Source: Owenia fusiformis
Lineage: Eukaryota > Annelida > Polychaeta > Sabellida > Oweniidae
NCBI GenBank assembly: GCA_903813345.2
Contig: CAIIXF020000005.1
Span: 21,953,375-22,017,374 of the forward strand
Length of the DNA stretch: 64,000 nt
Direction of reading: 5' to 3'
Shown one piece after another: positions 35,790-48,230 of this stretch. Within the stretch, counting starts at the first letter, position 1. Each line of letters starts with the position of its first letter. The notes below the pieces were generated by a model. That model was not told where the DNA came from. It did no database searches and saw nothing but the letters and a program-made list of their open reading frames with translations. The position numbers and the translations under genes were made by a program.

Positions 35790-38135
35790 GGGTACTGGGC
35801 TCACATGGTGACAGAAAAAAACGGATATAATTTTTTGATGATTTTTTGTTACAAAATTATTTCAAGCCATCTGTCTCTCAGTCAATTAAAATGGCTGAAA
35901 AAAAACGGATATAATTTTTTGCCAATAATTTGTAACAAAATTATTTCATACAACTACTCTTTACAATGACATGGCTTTTTGCAATGCAAGACACCTGAAA
36001 TTATTTGTAAAGCTAGGAAATGGGCCAAAATTGAATTTCGCGAGACAAAATGGCGACCATTTTGAAATCAGGCAAGCTTTTGAACCAGGAGTCATAGGGG
36101 AGTTTTTTGTATTGATGTTGAACAAAAATAACTTGAAACTGGAATCCTATCGACAGAGGTTTTAAGCAAATGGTCCAAAAGAGGATTTCGCGAGACAGAT
36201 GGACAAATCAATGTTAACTAAAATGACTGAAAATAAAAAAACGGATATAATATTTTGCCAATTTTTTGTAACAAAATTATTTCATACAACCACCTTTTAC
36301 ATTGTCATGGCTTTTTACAATGCAGGACAGCTGAAATTATTTGTAAAGCTAGGAAATGGGCAAAAAGTGAATTTCGCGAAACAAGAATGGCAACCATTTT
36401 GAAAATAGGTGAGCTTTTGAACCAAGAGTCATAGGAGAGTTTTTTGTATTGATGTTGAACAAAATGAACTTAAAATGGGAATCCTATCGACAGAGGGTTT
36501 AAGGTAAATGGTCCAAAAGTGGATTTTGCGAGACAGATGGACAAATCAATGTTAACTATAAAATGGCTGAAAATAAATAAATGGATATAATTTTTCGCTG
36601 ATTTTTCGTAACAAAATTATTTCATACATCTACTCTTTACATTGACATGGATTTTTACAATGTAGGACACTTGAAATTATTTGTAAAGCTAGGAAATGGG
36701 TCAAAAGTGAATTTCGCGAGACAAAAATGGCGGCCATTTTGAAAATAGGCGAGCTTTTGAACCAGGAGTCATAGGGGAGTTTTCTGAATTGATGTTGAAC
36801 AGAAATAACTTAAAACAGGAATCCTATCGACAGAGGTTTTAAAACGTGCCACAGAAAGTGGATTTAGCGAGTCAGATAGACAAATCAATGTTAACTAAAA
36901 TGGCTGAAAATAAAAAAAATGGATATAATTTTTCGCTGATTTTTTGTAACAAAATTATTTCATATATCTACCCTTTACATTGACATGGATTTTTACAATG
37001 TAGGACACCTGAAATTATTTGTAAAGCTAGGAAATGGGTCAAAAGTGAATTTCACGAGACAAAAGTGACGGGCATTTTGAAAATAGCGGAGCTTTTGAAC
37101 CAAGAGTCATAGGAGAGTTTTTTGTATTGATGTTGAACAAAAATAACTTAAAATGGGAATCCTATCGACAGAGGGTTTAAGGTAAATGGTCCAAAAGTGA
37201 ATTTTGCGAGACAGATGGACAAATCAATGTTAACTAAAATGGCTGAAAATAAATAAATGGATATAATTTTTCGCTGATTTTTCGTAACAAAATTATTTCA
37301 TACATCTACTCTTTACTTTGCAATGGATTTCTACAATGTAGGACACTTGAAATTATTTGTAAAGCTAGGAAATGGGTCAAAAGTGAATTTCGCGAGACAA
37401 AAATGGCGGCCATTTTGAAAATAGGCGAGCTTTTGAACCAGGAGTCATAGTGGAGTTTTCTGAATTCATGTTGAACAGAAATAACTTAAAACAGGAATCC
37501 TATCGACAGAGGTTTTAAAACGTGCCACTGTTATTGACAGAAAGTGGATTTCGCGAGTCAGATAGAAAAAGCAATGTTAACTAAAATGGCTGAAAATAAA
37601 AAAATGGATACAATTTTTCGCTGATCTTTTTGTAACAAAATTATTTCATATATCTAATCTTTACATTGACATGGATTTTTACAATGTAGGACACCTGAAA
37701 TTATTTGTAAAGCTAGGAAATAGGCCAAAAGTGAATTTCGCGAGACAAAAGTGACAGCCATTTTGAAAATAGGCGAGCTTTTGAACCAGGAGTCATAGGG
37801 GGGTTTTCTGTATTGATGTTGAACAGAAATAACTTAAAACAGGAATCCTATCGACAGAGGTTAGCTAGGAAATGGGCTAAAAGTGAATTTCGCGAGACAA
37901 AAGTGACGGCCATTTTGAAAATAGGCGAGCTTTTGAACCAGGAGTCATAGGGGGGTTTTCTGTATTGATGTTGAACAGAAATAACTTAAACCAGGAATCC
38001 TATCGACAGAGGTTTTAAAACGTGCCACTATTGTTGACGGACGGACGGACGGACAGACGGACGGACGGACGGACGGACAGACAGACGGACAAGTGAGTGA
38101 TTGCAAAAGCTCACCATGTGAGCTAACAACCTCAT
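35790..38135. repeat. ~345-bp core array ending in (ACGG)n
   Basis: About six copies of a unit contain 'acaaaattatttcatac', 'cacctgaaattatttgtaaagctaggaaatggg', 'tgaatttcgcgagaca' and 'gaatcctatcgacagagg'. They are followed by a GACG/GACA microsatellite (38037-38093) and then 'agctcaccatgtgagctaac'. The left side starts 'gggctcacatggtga', an inverted counterpart of the right end. This gives an element of roughly 2.35 kb with short inverted termini and no coding sequence. Confidence 0.7.
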
Positions 38136-38368
38136 ATTAGGATATGTGTAACTACTAGACCAATTGCATACCATAATTGTAATATAACATATTTTCCGTG
38201 ACCATTCTCATACCAGAAAGTTGAAAAATCTGACCATTTCCATCCCTAAAAAGTCATAATGAGGGGGCAGTCTCAAACCACATCCTAAAATTTGGGTCCA
38301 TTGCCATACCAAATGTCAAAAAAGGTACCCAATGTGCGCCGAGGATCCCTGTCAAGGTTTATATATTT
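38120..38368 (+). repeat. Dispersed repeat, copy 1
   Basis: A segment of about 230 bp ending 'tgtgcgccgaggatccctgtcaagg' recurs in direct orientation at 41300-41524. Confidence 0.8.
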
Positions 38369-38369
38369 A

Positions 38370-39537
38370 AATATAATATATAATAAATTTCGGTTTTCAG
38401 TCAGGGGGCCTTTACTATAAAGCATTATTATATGATAGCATATGAAAGTCTGTCAATTTTTAAACCTTGATTTTGTTCCTTATTACCATATTCCAGATAC
38501 TTCGATTTCATATGCCAAAAATAAACAGGCTTTAATATGTGATTCAAAGGGGTTTGAGTTTCCAAACTTATAATGGGAAGTGTTATCATTCATAAACATA
38601 AACCATAACTACATGAACAACATAAGGAAAGAATGTCACCTGAAATATAATTTTGAAAAATCTTATTAGTACACATACATGTATTTCCAATTGCTGACCA
38701 CACATACTCTAAACGGTTTGATTGGGTATGGCAATGATAAACTGTAAAAAATATAAAATGGCAGATAATGAATATGCTTAGCATATTATGATGTCACATA
38801 TAGTGTTTAGATTTATTTAGAAAAAACAAATTTTGCTATAATGATACACATTTTCTATTTGACCCCAGCAACAAGTTCAACAACTGAAGCATAAGGTGCC
38901 ACGCCCCCTTTCTTGAATTTTTAGAGGATGGTAAAGAGAAAAATCTGAAAAAATAGATGAATGCACTTTTTATTGAAACTTATGCAAGAAATATTTGCTA
39001 ACATCATCAGTGAAGTTTCTAATTAGGTTTTATATACTATAGCCCCTTACTGTTTTTAAATGAATAATTAACTATCGACTAATTAAGAAATTTTGAAGAG
39101 AAATTATGTACTTCAAGGGACAAATTATCCCATATCTCTACCAAATCTTGTTGGATAAGACCCAAACTTTCAGGAAATCTTCACACATGCCTTATTGATA
39201 TATTAAAAATGTTTCATTATAATTGCAACATCCTCAAATGAGATATTAAATAGTTTCAAGCATATGGTCAAACTCGGACTCGAAAATGATAAAATTTGCT
39301 GACACAGCACTTTTGAGCCTGCTTTGCAAGGGTTCACAAACTTTTTTTCATGCCTTGGGATCTAAAGTCAAATTGAATCTAGGTGTTTTGGACACAAATT
39401 GCCTTGGCCATAGTACAGGGATTTTAAATGATCAATTGTTAGAATTAAAAAACAATTGAAAATTATCTCAATAACATGTTTTCAATATTTCTCATGTTTA
39501 GTTACACTTGTAAAACAATGGTTTTACCAAAAATAAA
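38370..39537. other. No recognisable gene
   Basis: AT-rich sequence with a weak inverted relation to about 31200-31710. No motif-bearing frame. Confidence 0.4.
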
Positions 39538-39539
39538 TA

Positions 39540-40188
39540 CCGTTATCGCCATATTTAGGGCCCACCCCTAATAAGTGCCCACCCCGCTTCCTAGAGTTAA
39601 AAAAATAACGAGGAATGATCAAGTATTAATGAATAAATCAGAAAAATCAAATTTCTAAAGAAATATAGTGGGCGGTAATAGAGTACTTACGTATACACTA
39701 TATAATACAGAAAACATGATGTATTTTATAAATCGATGCATCCTCCCGGTCGTGAACTTTCTTGGTTTTTTTTAAGATTTCTCGACTTTTACATGACTTT
39801 TACACGAAATATGAAGATCTGTCATCAAATTAAAACAACAAGGTATAACTTTAGATCACTATCTATAACAGTCTATAGTGGAAATATTGAAGATAATCGT
39901 GGAAAACAATGCCTTCACCTCAAGGGGCTCTGCTGGGGAGTTCTTCAATCACTGTCAATATAGTTAGATTCTTGCTTTATTTTAGCGAATTTTACCGTAT
40001 TCTCTCCAATAACGATACATATCATTATTGTAAAAATATGCTGTTACTTTCGTTGCAAATAAGGCTTTGGCAAGAATTCCCATACATGAAATTCACAGGG
40101 ATTTTTTCTGATGGGCGCTCTTTGTAATGGGTTACATTGGGAATTTCAATTTCAAAAGCGCCCAGGGCCCTTATTAGGGCGAATACGG
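39540..40188. mobile_element. TA-flanked MITE, copy 2
   Basis: The left end CCGTTATCGCCATATTTAGG and right end (inverse complement CCGTATTCGCCCTAATAAGG) are flanked by TA (39538-39539 and 40189-40190). It shares the family hallmark of 'cgcccac..taataagtgcccac' near the ends. The open frames inside are not motif-bearing. Confidence 0.6.
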
Positions 40189-40772
40189 TATGGCTCACAG
40201 ATATGCTCAGAATGTACCTGAGAGTCTTAATTTCAATTTTTCTTCAGGGGGCATACCCTATTCCCCCAACAAGGAGCCCCGCCCCCTTGACGTTTTGCAT
40301 GACGTGTTGATGGCACAACCAGTCTGTATGCAAGTCACTCCCCTCTTGGGAAATCCTTCAGACAGGCCTTACAACTTATTTTAATACTTCCTACATACAT
40401 GTAGATTCATGATAGAATAAATTCTATCTTTTTAAAACAGATATTAAAACTTCCTTATTGTATATGACTAATCTATGATCAAAGATGATATTACTTTACT
40501 CTGATTTACCCCAGACCTAGTAATAAAAAAAACCAGATAACTTTAAAGATAAACCTCCATATTCAAGGCTAAAAAACATGAATAAGTGTAACAATACAAA
40601 GGTGTAAGCACTAATAATCTTAAGGATAATTGTACCATTAATCAAGGATAACGCATACTAAGGACCTAATAAGAATGATAATAAGCCAGGTATTGCAAGT
40701 TATTCTGAATGATTTTGTCTTGTGAGATTGGTAAAACATTGTTGTTAATTTCTAAACTATGAATACCACTTA

Positions 40773-41202
40773 CCATATTCTCTGTAATAAGCGCCCACTC
40801 TCTAATAAGCGCAAAGTTCAAGAAACATCGAGGAATCAACAAGAATTGAAGAATACATGTATATCAGGAAAAAAATATTTCTCAAAATCCAGGAGCGGGC
40901 GATAATAGAGTACTTACCCTAAAACTGCTGTAAACACGACGCGTTTTGTAATTCTATGCATCCTCTCGATACATATCTATCGATGGGTGCATCCCACACC
41001 ATACCATGCTAATATTGTCTCCAAATAGTCATATAGTTATAAAAATATGTTGAAGAAAATGCATTCTTGTCAAGAAAAATTGCCATACATGAAATTCCTT
41101 GGGATTTCTGATTTCTTTCATACATGGGCACTTATTAGAATGGTCTAAATAATGTATTTTCAATTTTCTAAACGCCCTGGGCGCTAATTACAGAGAATAC
41201 GG
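40773..41202. mobile_element. TA-flanked MITE, copy 3
   Basis: The left end CCATATTCTCTGTAATAAGC and right end (inverse complement CCGTATTCTCTGTAATTAGC) are flanked by TA (40771-40772 and 41203-41204). At 430 bp it is the shortest complete member of the family here. Confidence 0.7.
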
Positions 41203-41299
41203 TACTAACTTAACCATCATATTACATTTTTGCTTCAGTTTGTGATTCTTAAGTTCCAAATAATCCGAGATCTATAAAGAAAACGATCCAAAACAACCT

Positions 41300-41524
41300 C
41301 AAATATGTGAAACTACTAGACTAATACCACACCACAAGTGTGAGGTACATTATTATCCACGACCATTCTAATACCAAAAAGTAGAAAAATCTGGCCATTG
41401 CCAAACCTCGAAAGTCATAATTTTGGGGGATTTTCATACCAAATCCTAAAATTTGGGTCCAATGCCATACCAAATGTCAAAAAAAAGTACCCCATGTGCG
41501 CCGAGGATCCCTGTCAAGGTTTAT
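41300..41524 (+). repeat. Dispersed repeat, copy 2
   Basis: Direct copy of 38120-38368, sharing 'aaatcctaaaatttgggtcc' and the right end 'gtgcgccgaggatccctgtc'. It is followed by minisatellite text related to 9425-9800. Confidence 0.8.
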
Positions 41525-41841
41525 ATACAGTGAACCCAGGTCATACAATTAAGTCTTTTAAGATGAACACATTACTTGTAGAAATACATTTGATGCTATG
41601 AATTCTTATAGGATACAAGTCTTTTCACACTTTATTTGTAGAAATACATTTGTTTTACTTGCATTATAATAAAAACATTCAAATGTGAAGACTTTATTGC
41701 CTCAATTTTGTAAAATGAAGCCTGTCTTTATTTGGACCTTTCACTCATAGATGTACACAGTGATATCACATTTAGAAAGGTGTGTGAGTCTAAACATTGC
41801 ACATGCACATTATTTATCAACTTAGCCCTTAATATTTGTAG

Positions 41842-42508
41842 GTGAATGTCTGGAGAGATAGACCTGAAGGTTCTAGTGACTATCCAATAGCATCAACATC
41901 TGCATCTACTGAACCAAGTACTGCATCCACTGAAGCAAATACTGCATCCACTGAACCAAGTAATACATCAACTGTGCAAAGTACTGCATCTACTGAACCA
42001 AGTACTGCATCCACTGAAGCAAATACTGCATCCACTGAACCAAGTAATACATCAACTGTACAAAGTACTGCATCTACTGAACCAAGTACTGCATCCACTG
42101 AACCAAGTAATACATCAACTGTGCAAAGTACTGCATCTACTGAACCAAGTACTGCATCCACTGAAACAAATACTGCATCCACTGAACCAAGAAATACATC
42201 AACTGTGCAAAGTACTGCATCTACTGAAACGAGTACTGCATCCACTGAAGCAAGTACAATGTCTACAGAATCTCCCACAACTGGATCTTCATCACTTTGC
42301 CACCAACTCAACTACTATGTTCAAGCTGCATTTGCATTTGAAAAGTTTTTAGTTGTGATTCATGAAGATCAACGATTTCTGTACCCTGATGGAGACTTGA
42401 CATCAACCCCTACTATTGGTACCCCTATGGGGCAGATATACACAGAGATGGGGGGTGAGGTTCAGGCGGCATTCTCTAACTCAACAGCTGGATATTATCT
42501 CATGAATG
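41842..42508 (+). CDS. Exon: Ser/Thr/Pro stalk plus hemopexin-like repeats
   Basis: The frame opens right after a plausible acceptor (AATATTTGTAG, AG at 41840-41841). It runs through a mucin-like region of 7-residue units (STASTEP, NTASTEP, SNTSTVQ), roughly residues 15-140 of the exon. It then enters a globular part starting with Cys, with VQAAFAF and VQAAFSN 47 residues apart. That spacing, plus the YYLMNG-type strand, fits hemopexin-like repeats, which build four-bladed propellers in secreted matrix and heme proteins. Stopping at donor ATG|GTAATA (GT at 42509-42510) leaves phase 1 and joins in frame to 56624. The frame also stays open to 42616 if unspliced. Upstream exons with a start codon and signal peptide were not found. 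The stalk suggests a secreted or surface-attached, O-glycosylated protein. Exact function is unknown. Confidence 0.55.
41890..42268 (+). repeat. Coding 21-bp minisatellite
   Basis: About 18 copies of a 21-bp unit such as GCATCTACTGAACCAAGTACT encode the 7-residue stalk repeats. Copies vary but keep frame. The same unit forms the longer array at 59405-60429. Confidence 0.85.
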
Positions 42509-42616
42509 GTAATATTATATTCTACCCTGATGTCAGAGTGATCAACTTTACCCAACAGATTTTAAATAATCATACCCTCTGTAAAGAAAAAAGGTGCATG
42601 GTCCTTTATCAGTCGT

Positions 42617-43390
42617 AACTTTTTCAAAATTTTGCATAATTTAACTAAACTCTTGGAGGCACATGGCATACATATTTTGAATAACTGGTGGACATTTTAA
42701 AAAATTAGATGAAAATTTAAAAAAGTTAGCAATGGTCAAAAAAATTAAAAACATTGTCTCACAAATTCACTAATGTGACTTTTTCATTTAAATTAAGTCA
42801 TAAATTACAATTTGCTATTATACAGTCTAATACATTTTCCTATAAGCCTAGGACATCATTCTCTATATGTTATATTCTTCATACCATTGTAAAGCCCATT
42901 CCAAACTGGTCATGGGTTTGAAATAAGCATTGACACACTGACAGAAAATTTTGGAAGTGCCAAAACCCATCCAAACATGATTTTTAGACAATTTAACGCC
43001 TTAAATAGCAAAGAAATTAGGGATAGAATGTAACCTTTTTGCTCAATAAACACATTTATGTATCAAATCTGACATAAATTTTGGTATGCATAAGCTAAGT
43101 ATAGGATGTGTAACATATTTATGGGTTATGAGAAAGATTAAAGATTATAATTATCTTATAATTTCAAATTTATTGTAATATATGTTACCCCTACCCCTCA
43201 TTTTGATCTGAGAAGAGACCTCTGAATCTGAAGGATATTACCTCAAATTCTATCACAAAATAGTTGTAATTAATCAGACTTTCATTCTATAACTGATATT
43301 TTTCACAAAGTTTTATTGAATTCAAGACTTTTAAAATGGTGTATTCCTCTAAATGTAACTAACAATTTAATTTCATCTCTCAGAAGATCC
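42617..43390. other. Intronic AT-rich stretch
   Basis: No open frame or recognisable repeat. A LINE relic (similar to 'tggtatcgatatggagaactg' of the 5830-6640 family, plus strand) begins near 43400. Confidence 0.45.
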
Positions 43391-43399
43391 CCTTCTTGC

Positions 43400-43515
43400 A
43401 CACATTGCTTGGTAAAGGATTTCTCAAGGGATTGGTATCGATATGGAGAACTGTATTCAACAATGTTTTTCTCTTAAACCAATCATTGAAAACATTCTGT
43501 AAAAAAAACACGGTA
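43400..43515 (+). pseudogene. LINE 3' relic, plus strand
   Basis: Matches the minus-strand copy at about 6370-6440 in inverted orientation (GATTGGTATCGATATGGAGA). In-frame stops are present. Confidence 0.45.
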
Positions 43516-44322
43516 TTTTATGTAATGTTGACTGACTGACAAAAATTTAATGCAAAAATTATTTAGAAATATTTTATATAGCCCAGTCAATAATGGGTCG
43601 ATAGTTCACGATCATATATATTCTTAGATTTCCGGCACATAGACTAATGTGGACATTCTAAAAATTTTGATTTGCATTGCCAAGCACGAATCGCACTCCT
43701 TCATGGTGAAAATTCAAGATGGCCGCCAAAATTGTCGACAATTATATAGTATTCATTTGATAATTTTTTTCATTCCCTTATCTCAATAAAATGTGGTTAG
43801 TTCGTGTTTTCCAATATCAATTGATAATTTTTTTACCCTGAAAAATATCTAAATTATCTAAAAAGATTTTGGTAGTTCAGTACCACCCATTGTTAAGATC
43901 TCGTCAAAATTTTCGATAAATCAATAAAATATGTACATTTCATATATATATATATAGTGCCTATCATATCTCTATCCTTTTTTCATGAGAATACATTAGG
44001 TTTGTATGTTTAAATAGAAACTGATTCCTTTCCATCAATATTTAGATAAACACACAATGAAGAATGTCTCCCATAGCGCCACCTATTGGTGAAATTGTTC
44101 AAAATCAAAACTGTGTTTTATGATATATTGAACTGTTAAAGTAAGCGTGTAAGGGTTTGGAGAGCCAAGATTTGATCTGTATCATGTACCATGCATAATA
44201 AAAACTATAGTATTATTTTACAGTAGAATGCCAACTCTAAGATGTCAACCATATAAATTTGGGGGGGGGGTAAATAGGGGGTATCTTGCAGTTTATATAG
44301 TATTGTCATATTTGAACCCTTA

Positions 44323-44988
44323 CCGTATTATCTCTATTAAACGCACAGTGCGCTTAGCAAATTCCCGTGGGGAGAGGTTTCAAGCAGCTAAATCCCCTGA
44401 AATTCTAAAAAATTATGATGGTGGACGATAATGGGTGAAAATTTACTTCTATACCTTAAATCGATCAAATATAGTAGATATGTGCGTTTATTAGAGAGAA
44501 TATGCTATGTTATGTTTTTACCTTGAATTGTGAGCTCCTAGATGACAAATTTAGTATATAAATACACTATTGTGTGTTATTTACATGAACACCTGAAGAA
44601 ATTTCTTACGTTGCATGATGGGAAATCGTGACGTCATGAATCATGATGCATTATTTTAACGAACGGTCTTGCGGCGGTAACTCTATCACAACACAACATG
44701 TTATTACTATGCTATCCAGGTGAGTTTGGGTCCTCAAGCATGTCAAAGTCCTCAGTATATATTGTGTATGTATTGGAGGGACGTGCTGCTGATATAAAAA
44801 AATTGGAATCGCTTCTGAAATCGACACAATAAACCGGAAGGTAAAAATACTCTATTATCGCCCACAATGTTTTTTTATTAGAACTTCGTCAGATCTCAAT
44901 ATTATCTGGACAGGACTTTCTAACCTGGGACAAAAAGTCGGGTGTGCGTTTATTAGAGAGTGTGCGTTTAATAGAGATAATACGGTAC
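44323..44988. mobile_element. TA-flanked MITE, copy 4
   Basis: The left end CCGTATTATCTCTATTAAAC and the right end, whose inverse complement has the same first 20 bases, are flanked by TA (44321-44322 and 44989-44990). An internal near-terminus at about 44490-44506 (TGTGCGTTTATTAGAGAGAA) suggests a nested or rearranged copy. Confidence 0.65.
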
Positions 44989-44999
44989 TTTAGTTATTC

Positions 45000-45640
45000 T
45001 CATGAATACTCTCCATTACAGGCACACAAGGATGTGCATACTAGAGCAGCCTTCAAGCTGGGACATCTTGATGGGAAACACTGCTTCTGACAACTACACT
45101 TTACCAATGGTTGACTAGCATCAGTCATCTGCTTTAAGGTAGTCCTGTGTGGCTTCTGAGTGTTGTCTGTTGGCTCTGTTCTCCAGCCCCAGTTCTTTGG
45201 AGATGGAATGATACCTTGGGAATGATAGGACTTGGTTTGTTAAACTGACCCCAGATATGTACACCTTGCGCAGTGTCACATTAAGGCGTCAGCTGTTGGA
45301 AGAATGTGTTCAATAATGAAGTAGTCTTCTTTAAAAATGTATTTTTCCTTGCAGTGTTGATTGAGGTGTCATTGCTGAATCTATCATACAGCAACATAAC
45401 ATTAACAGTTTAAAGGATCATCTATTAGACTGAGGAGTGCATTCATCAGTTGTGAAAATGAGTTCCATCCCTCCCATGCCATAATTCTGCCCCTGCTGCC
45501 ATGGAACCCAGATGTGGTATCACAACTTATCAATGAGTGGGATAATGGCAGACAGACTTTTTGAAGCCCAATGGAATTCGCCATTTCATGTGCTGCCAAG
45601 TACCTGAACTGTCTCCCCTTGTCAAATCCAACTCATATTT
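45000..45640 (-). pseudogene. Frameshifted relic of a GCDTTS-motif, Cys-rich-tail protein
   Basis: On the minus strand the frames read in order: RYLAAHEMANSIGL; then HSLISCDTTSGFHGSRGR with AWEGW; then, after a frameshift, LLYDRFSNDTSINTARKNTF; then YIWGQFNKPSP; then, after another shift, IIPSPKNWGW; and finally a Cys-rich tail (CSCQKQCFPSRCPS, VCTSLCAC) with a stop at 45000-45002. This order matches a widespread invertebrate protein family of unknown function, usually found in repeats, with a consensus like 'FHALTGCDTTSxFxGKGK' and a CxCxxxC-type tail. Recognition is from memory of the motif order and no domain name is offered. Several frameshifts and stops make it dead. The N-terminal half is missing. 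The tail stops 10 bp from a MITE terminus. Confidence 0.65.
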
Positions 45641-46261
45641 GTTCACTCAGAACAAATGTGTTGATTGTGTGCACATCCTCCGATCACAGGGCTTCAAAAT
45701 CCAGAATATCTTCTTTCTTTTTACCCCCTGCTATAACCAAGTTGGACGCGCCCGATTAAACTGAATCAAGTGATCTAATTATGCGCCGATGACATATACA
45801 TGATTGCTGTCGCAGTGTTGCGACAGCCAATCAAATTGCGAGTTCTTAATCGGGGAAATGCTAACTGCTTATAGCAGGGGGAAGAAGGAGGTACGGATTC
45901 TGGACACCTGCTTAGGAGGATGTTGTGTGCAAGGTTACTTGTCTTTGGTGGATTATTTTTGTGGATTAACACATGACATTCCGACCAAAAGTTTCGATAA
46001 GTCTTTTTCGTTCAAGAATAATTATATTGCTCACATTTGCAGCAAGGATTTGGAACAGTTCTCTCCTGTTTGACTCCAAGCACAAACAATCTTGCCAGTT
46101 TCTAGGTAGGGAATTTTCAGGATCAATAAACCTCCTTTTACTGTTTCCTTTCTTATTTCTTAAACCAGACTCTAAACTGTAGTTTCATAACTGTCCAAAA
46201 CATGTCATGTGCCTTGTTGTTTTAGTAACTGTAAAGTGTCTCTTAATGAATTCACCAAGCA

Positions 46262-46375
46262 CTGATTGGTGTGTTGCATTAAATTGGTTCATGTCATGTA
46301 TATACGAACTGGTAGCCATCTTGACTAGTTGGTGTGATTGAGTATAAAAAGGCATGGCAACAACTCAGAGAGGGT
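46262..46375 (+). promoter_or_regulatory. Promoter-like TATA/CCAAT arrangement
   Basis: GAGTATAAAAAGGCATGG (TATA at about 46341-46349) lies about 75 bp after ATTGG (inverse CCAAT, about 46266). An initiator-like CTCAGAG (about 46366-46372) lies some 28 bp beyond the TATA. The nearest downstream ATG (46439) gives only 13 codons. This may be the promoter of an unrecognised transcript or a retroelement LTR fragment. Confidence 0.3.
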
Positions 46376-46437
46376 ATCTTTGTATAGGCTGAAGTTGACC
46401 TCTTAAAAGTTTAAGATCCATTACCATTCACCAGAAC

Positions 46438-46469
46438 CATGGGCTTTCAACTAGAGTTGAAAGCCCATG
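46438..46469. repeat. Perfect 15-bp-arm hairpin
   Basis: CATGGGCTTTCAACT and AGTTGAAAGCCCATG are separated by two bases (AG). The left arm starts at an ACCATGG context. Confidence 0.9.
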
Positions 46470-47099
46470 CCAGAACTTAAAATTTGGAAGAGCCATTCAG
46501 CTGGAACTGTTTTTTCACCCAGTCACCCAACTCAAACTGAGGTTATTCATCAAGATCAAACCGCAAACAATGTGTCTCACAGGCTTTTTTGTCAAGAATA
46601 TAAAGACTCCAGGCAGTAATATGATATGCTCTTCAAGTTAGAGCGAGATGGTTAACTTTGATAAAGAAATCAGCTATGCCAGCTTGAGAGAGGAAGATTG
46701 TCCATCCAGGGTTCTCTCATAGATTGCCCAAGATGTGAAGCTCCCATCTCAGTGTGCATTCCACCAAGTACCCTTATCAGCTTCGTTTTTCTCCTATCTC
46801 CTCTGGGCATTGCCCACTATTACTGCTTGAACAGTGCAAATAGGGGCTGTTCGGCAGCAAGTACAGGTGTTTGGTCTGGGTTGATATAATTTGTTGACTT
46901 TCTATACATCAACAATGAATATTAGACTATAAACTGACTTCAATATAACTAAAATGAAGAAAATTGTAATACAGTTCTGTTATACTTCAGAGTGCAGAAA
47001 CACTCAGAAAATCAAGATGGGTGACATGCCTCAATATATATACCCACAAACCTTATCCCCTCTTACATACCCCCTCCCTCTTACATGTTGTTGAATCTA

Positions 47100-48230
47100 A
47101 GAAACACTAACATTTTTATTCCAGATAACAGTTACTAAAGAATAAGCAAATTGGGCCAGCATGAATAAAATAATAATTATTAATTTATGTTTCAGCGCAG
47201 TTTAATGCTCAAGTCTAATTTACCTATAGGTGGGGCTGCACAATTCTTCTTTATTGGTTATAATGAAATATTTTGACAGATATATGTTGAATGTCATTAC
47301 TAAGCATTGATAAAATATAAACTTGTCAAATTTTATTGAAAAGAAGTAGTGAATAAAGGAATTGTTTATTATTTTGACATTAATTTTGGTATAATTTTAT
47401 CAAAAGGTGGTGCTATAAAAGCATTTTCTTATGTTTATACTTAATAAAAAACTATTTGGTGGGAATATTATCTAATAATATCTGAAGACACTAATTTATC
47501 ACATTTTATTGAAATAAAGGCAGAAAAAAATTATCAAAAAATATTCTTTTTTGACGATTATTTTGGTGGCCATCTTGAATTTTCACCAGGAAGGAGTGTG
47601 AATCGCGCTTGGCAATACAAATCAAAATCTTTAAAATATCCATATTAGTCTGTGTGCCAAAAATCTAACATTTTTATTACAGACAACAGTTATTTAAGAA
47701 GAAACTTAGGTCAGCATGAATAAAATAATAATCATTAATTTAAGTTTCAGAGCAGTTCAATGCATATACCTATAGGTGGGGCTGCTTAACACTCTTCTTT
47801 ATTGGTTATAATGAAATATTTTGACAGATATATGTTTAATATTATCAGTAAGCATTGATAAAATATAAACTTGTCAAATTTTATTGAAAAGAAGTAGTGA
47901 ATAAGGGAAATGTTTGTTATTTGACATTAATTTTGGTATAATTTTATCAAAAGATGGCACTATTAAAGCAATTTCTTATGTTTATAATTAATAAAAAAAA
48001 TTATTTGGTAGGAATATAATTAAATAATATCTGGAGACACTAATTTATCACATTTTATTGAAATAAAGGCAGTAAAAAAAAATTAACAAAAAATATACAT
48101 ATTTGACGATAATTTTGGCGGCCATCTTGAATATGAAGGAGTGGGATTCGCACTTGGCAATGCGGATCAAAATTTTTAGAATGTCCATATTAGTCTGTAT
48201 GCCGAAAATCTAAGAATATATATGATCGTG
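47100..48230. repeat. ~560-bp tandem duplication
   Basis: 47100-47650 and 47665-48200 share, in order, 'cagcatgaataaaataataat', 'acctataggtggggctgc', 'cttctttattggttataatg', 'aagaagtagtgaata' and 'cggccatcttgaat'. The copies are diverged by substitutions and small indels. Confidence 0.85.

Noticed and set aside
41880-42311. 143-codon minus-strand frame antisense to the stalk exon
   Set aside because: The 21-bp repeat leaves the opposite strand open as well; the plus strand has splice sites and a following globular domain.
42509-42616. Reading the stalk/hemopexin exon through to the stop at 42616, or using a donor at 42581
   Set aside because: Read-through ends in the middle of a propeller, and the 42581 donor creates a TGA at the junction with 56624. 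The 42509 donor gives a Gly and correct repeat spacing.
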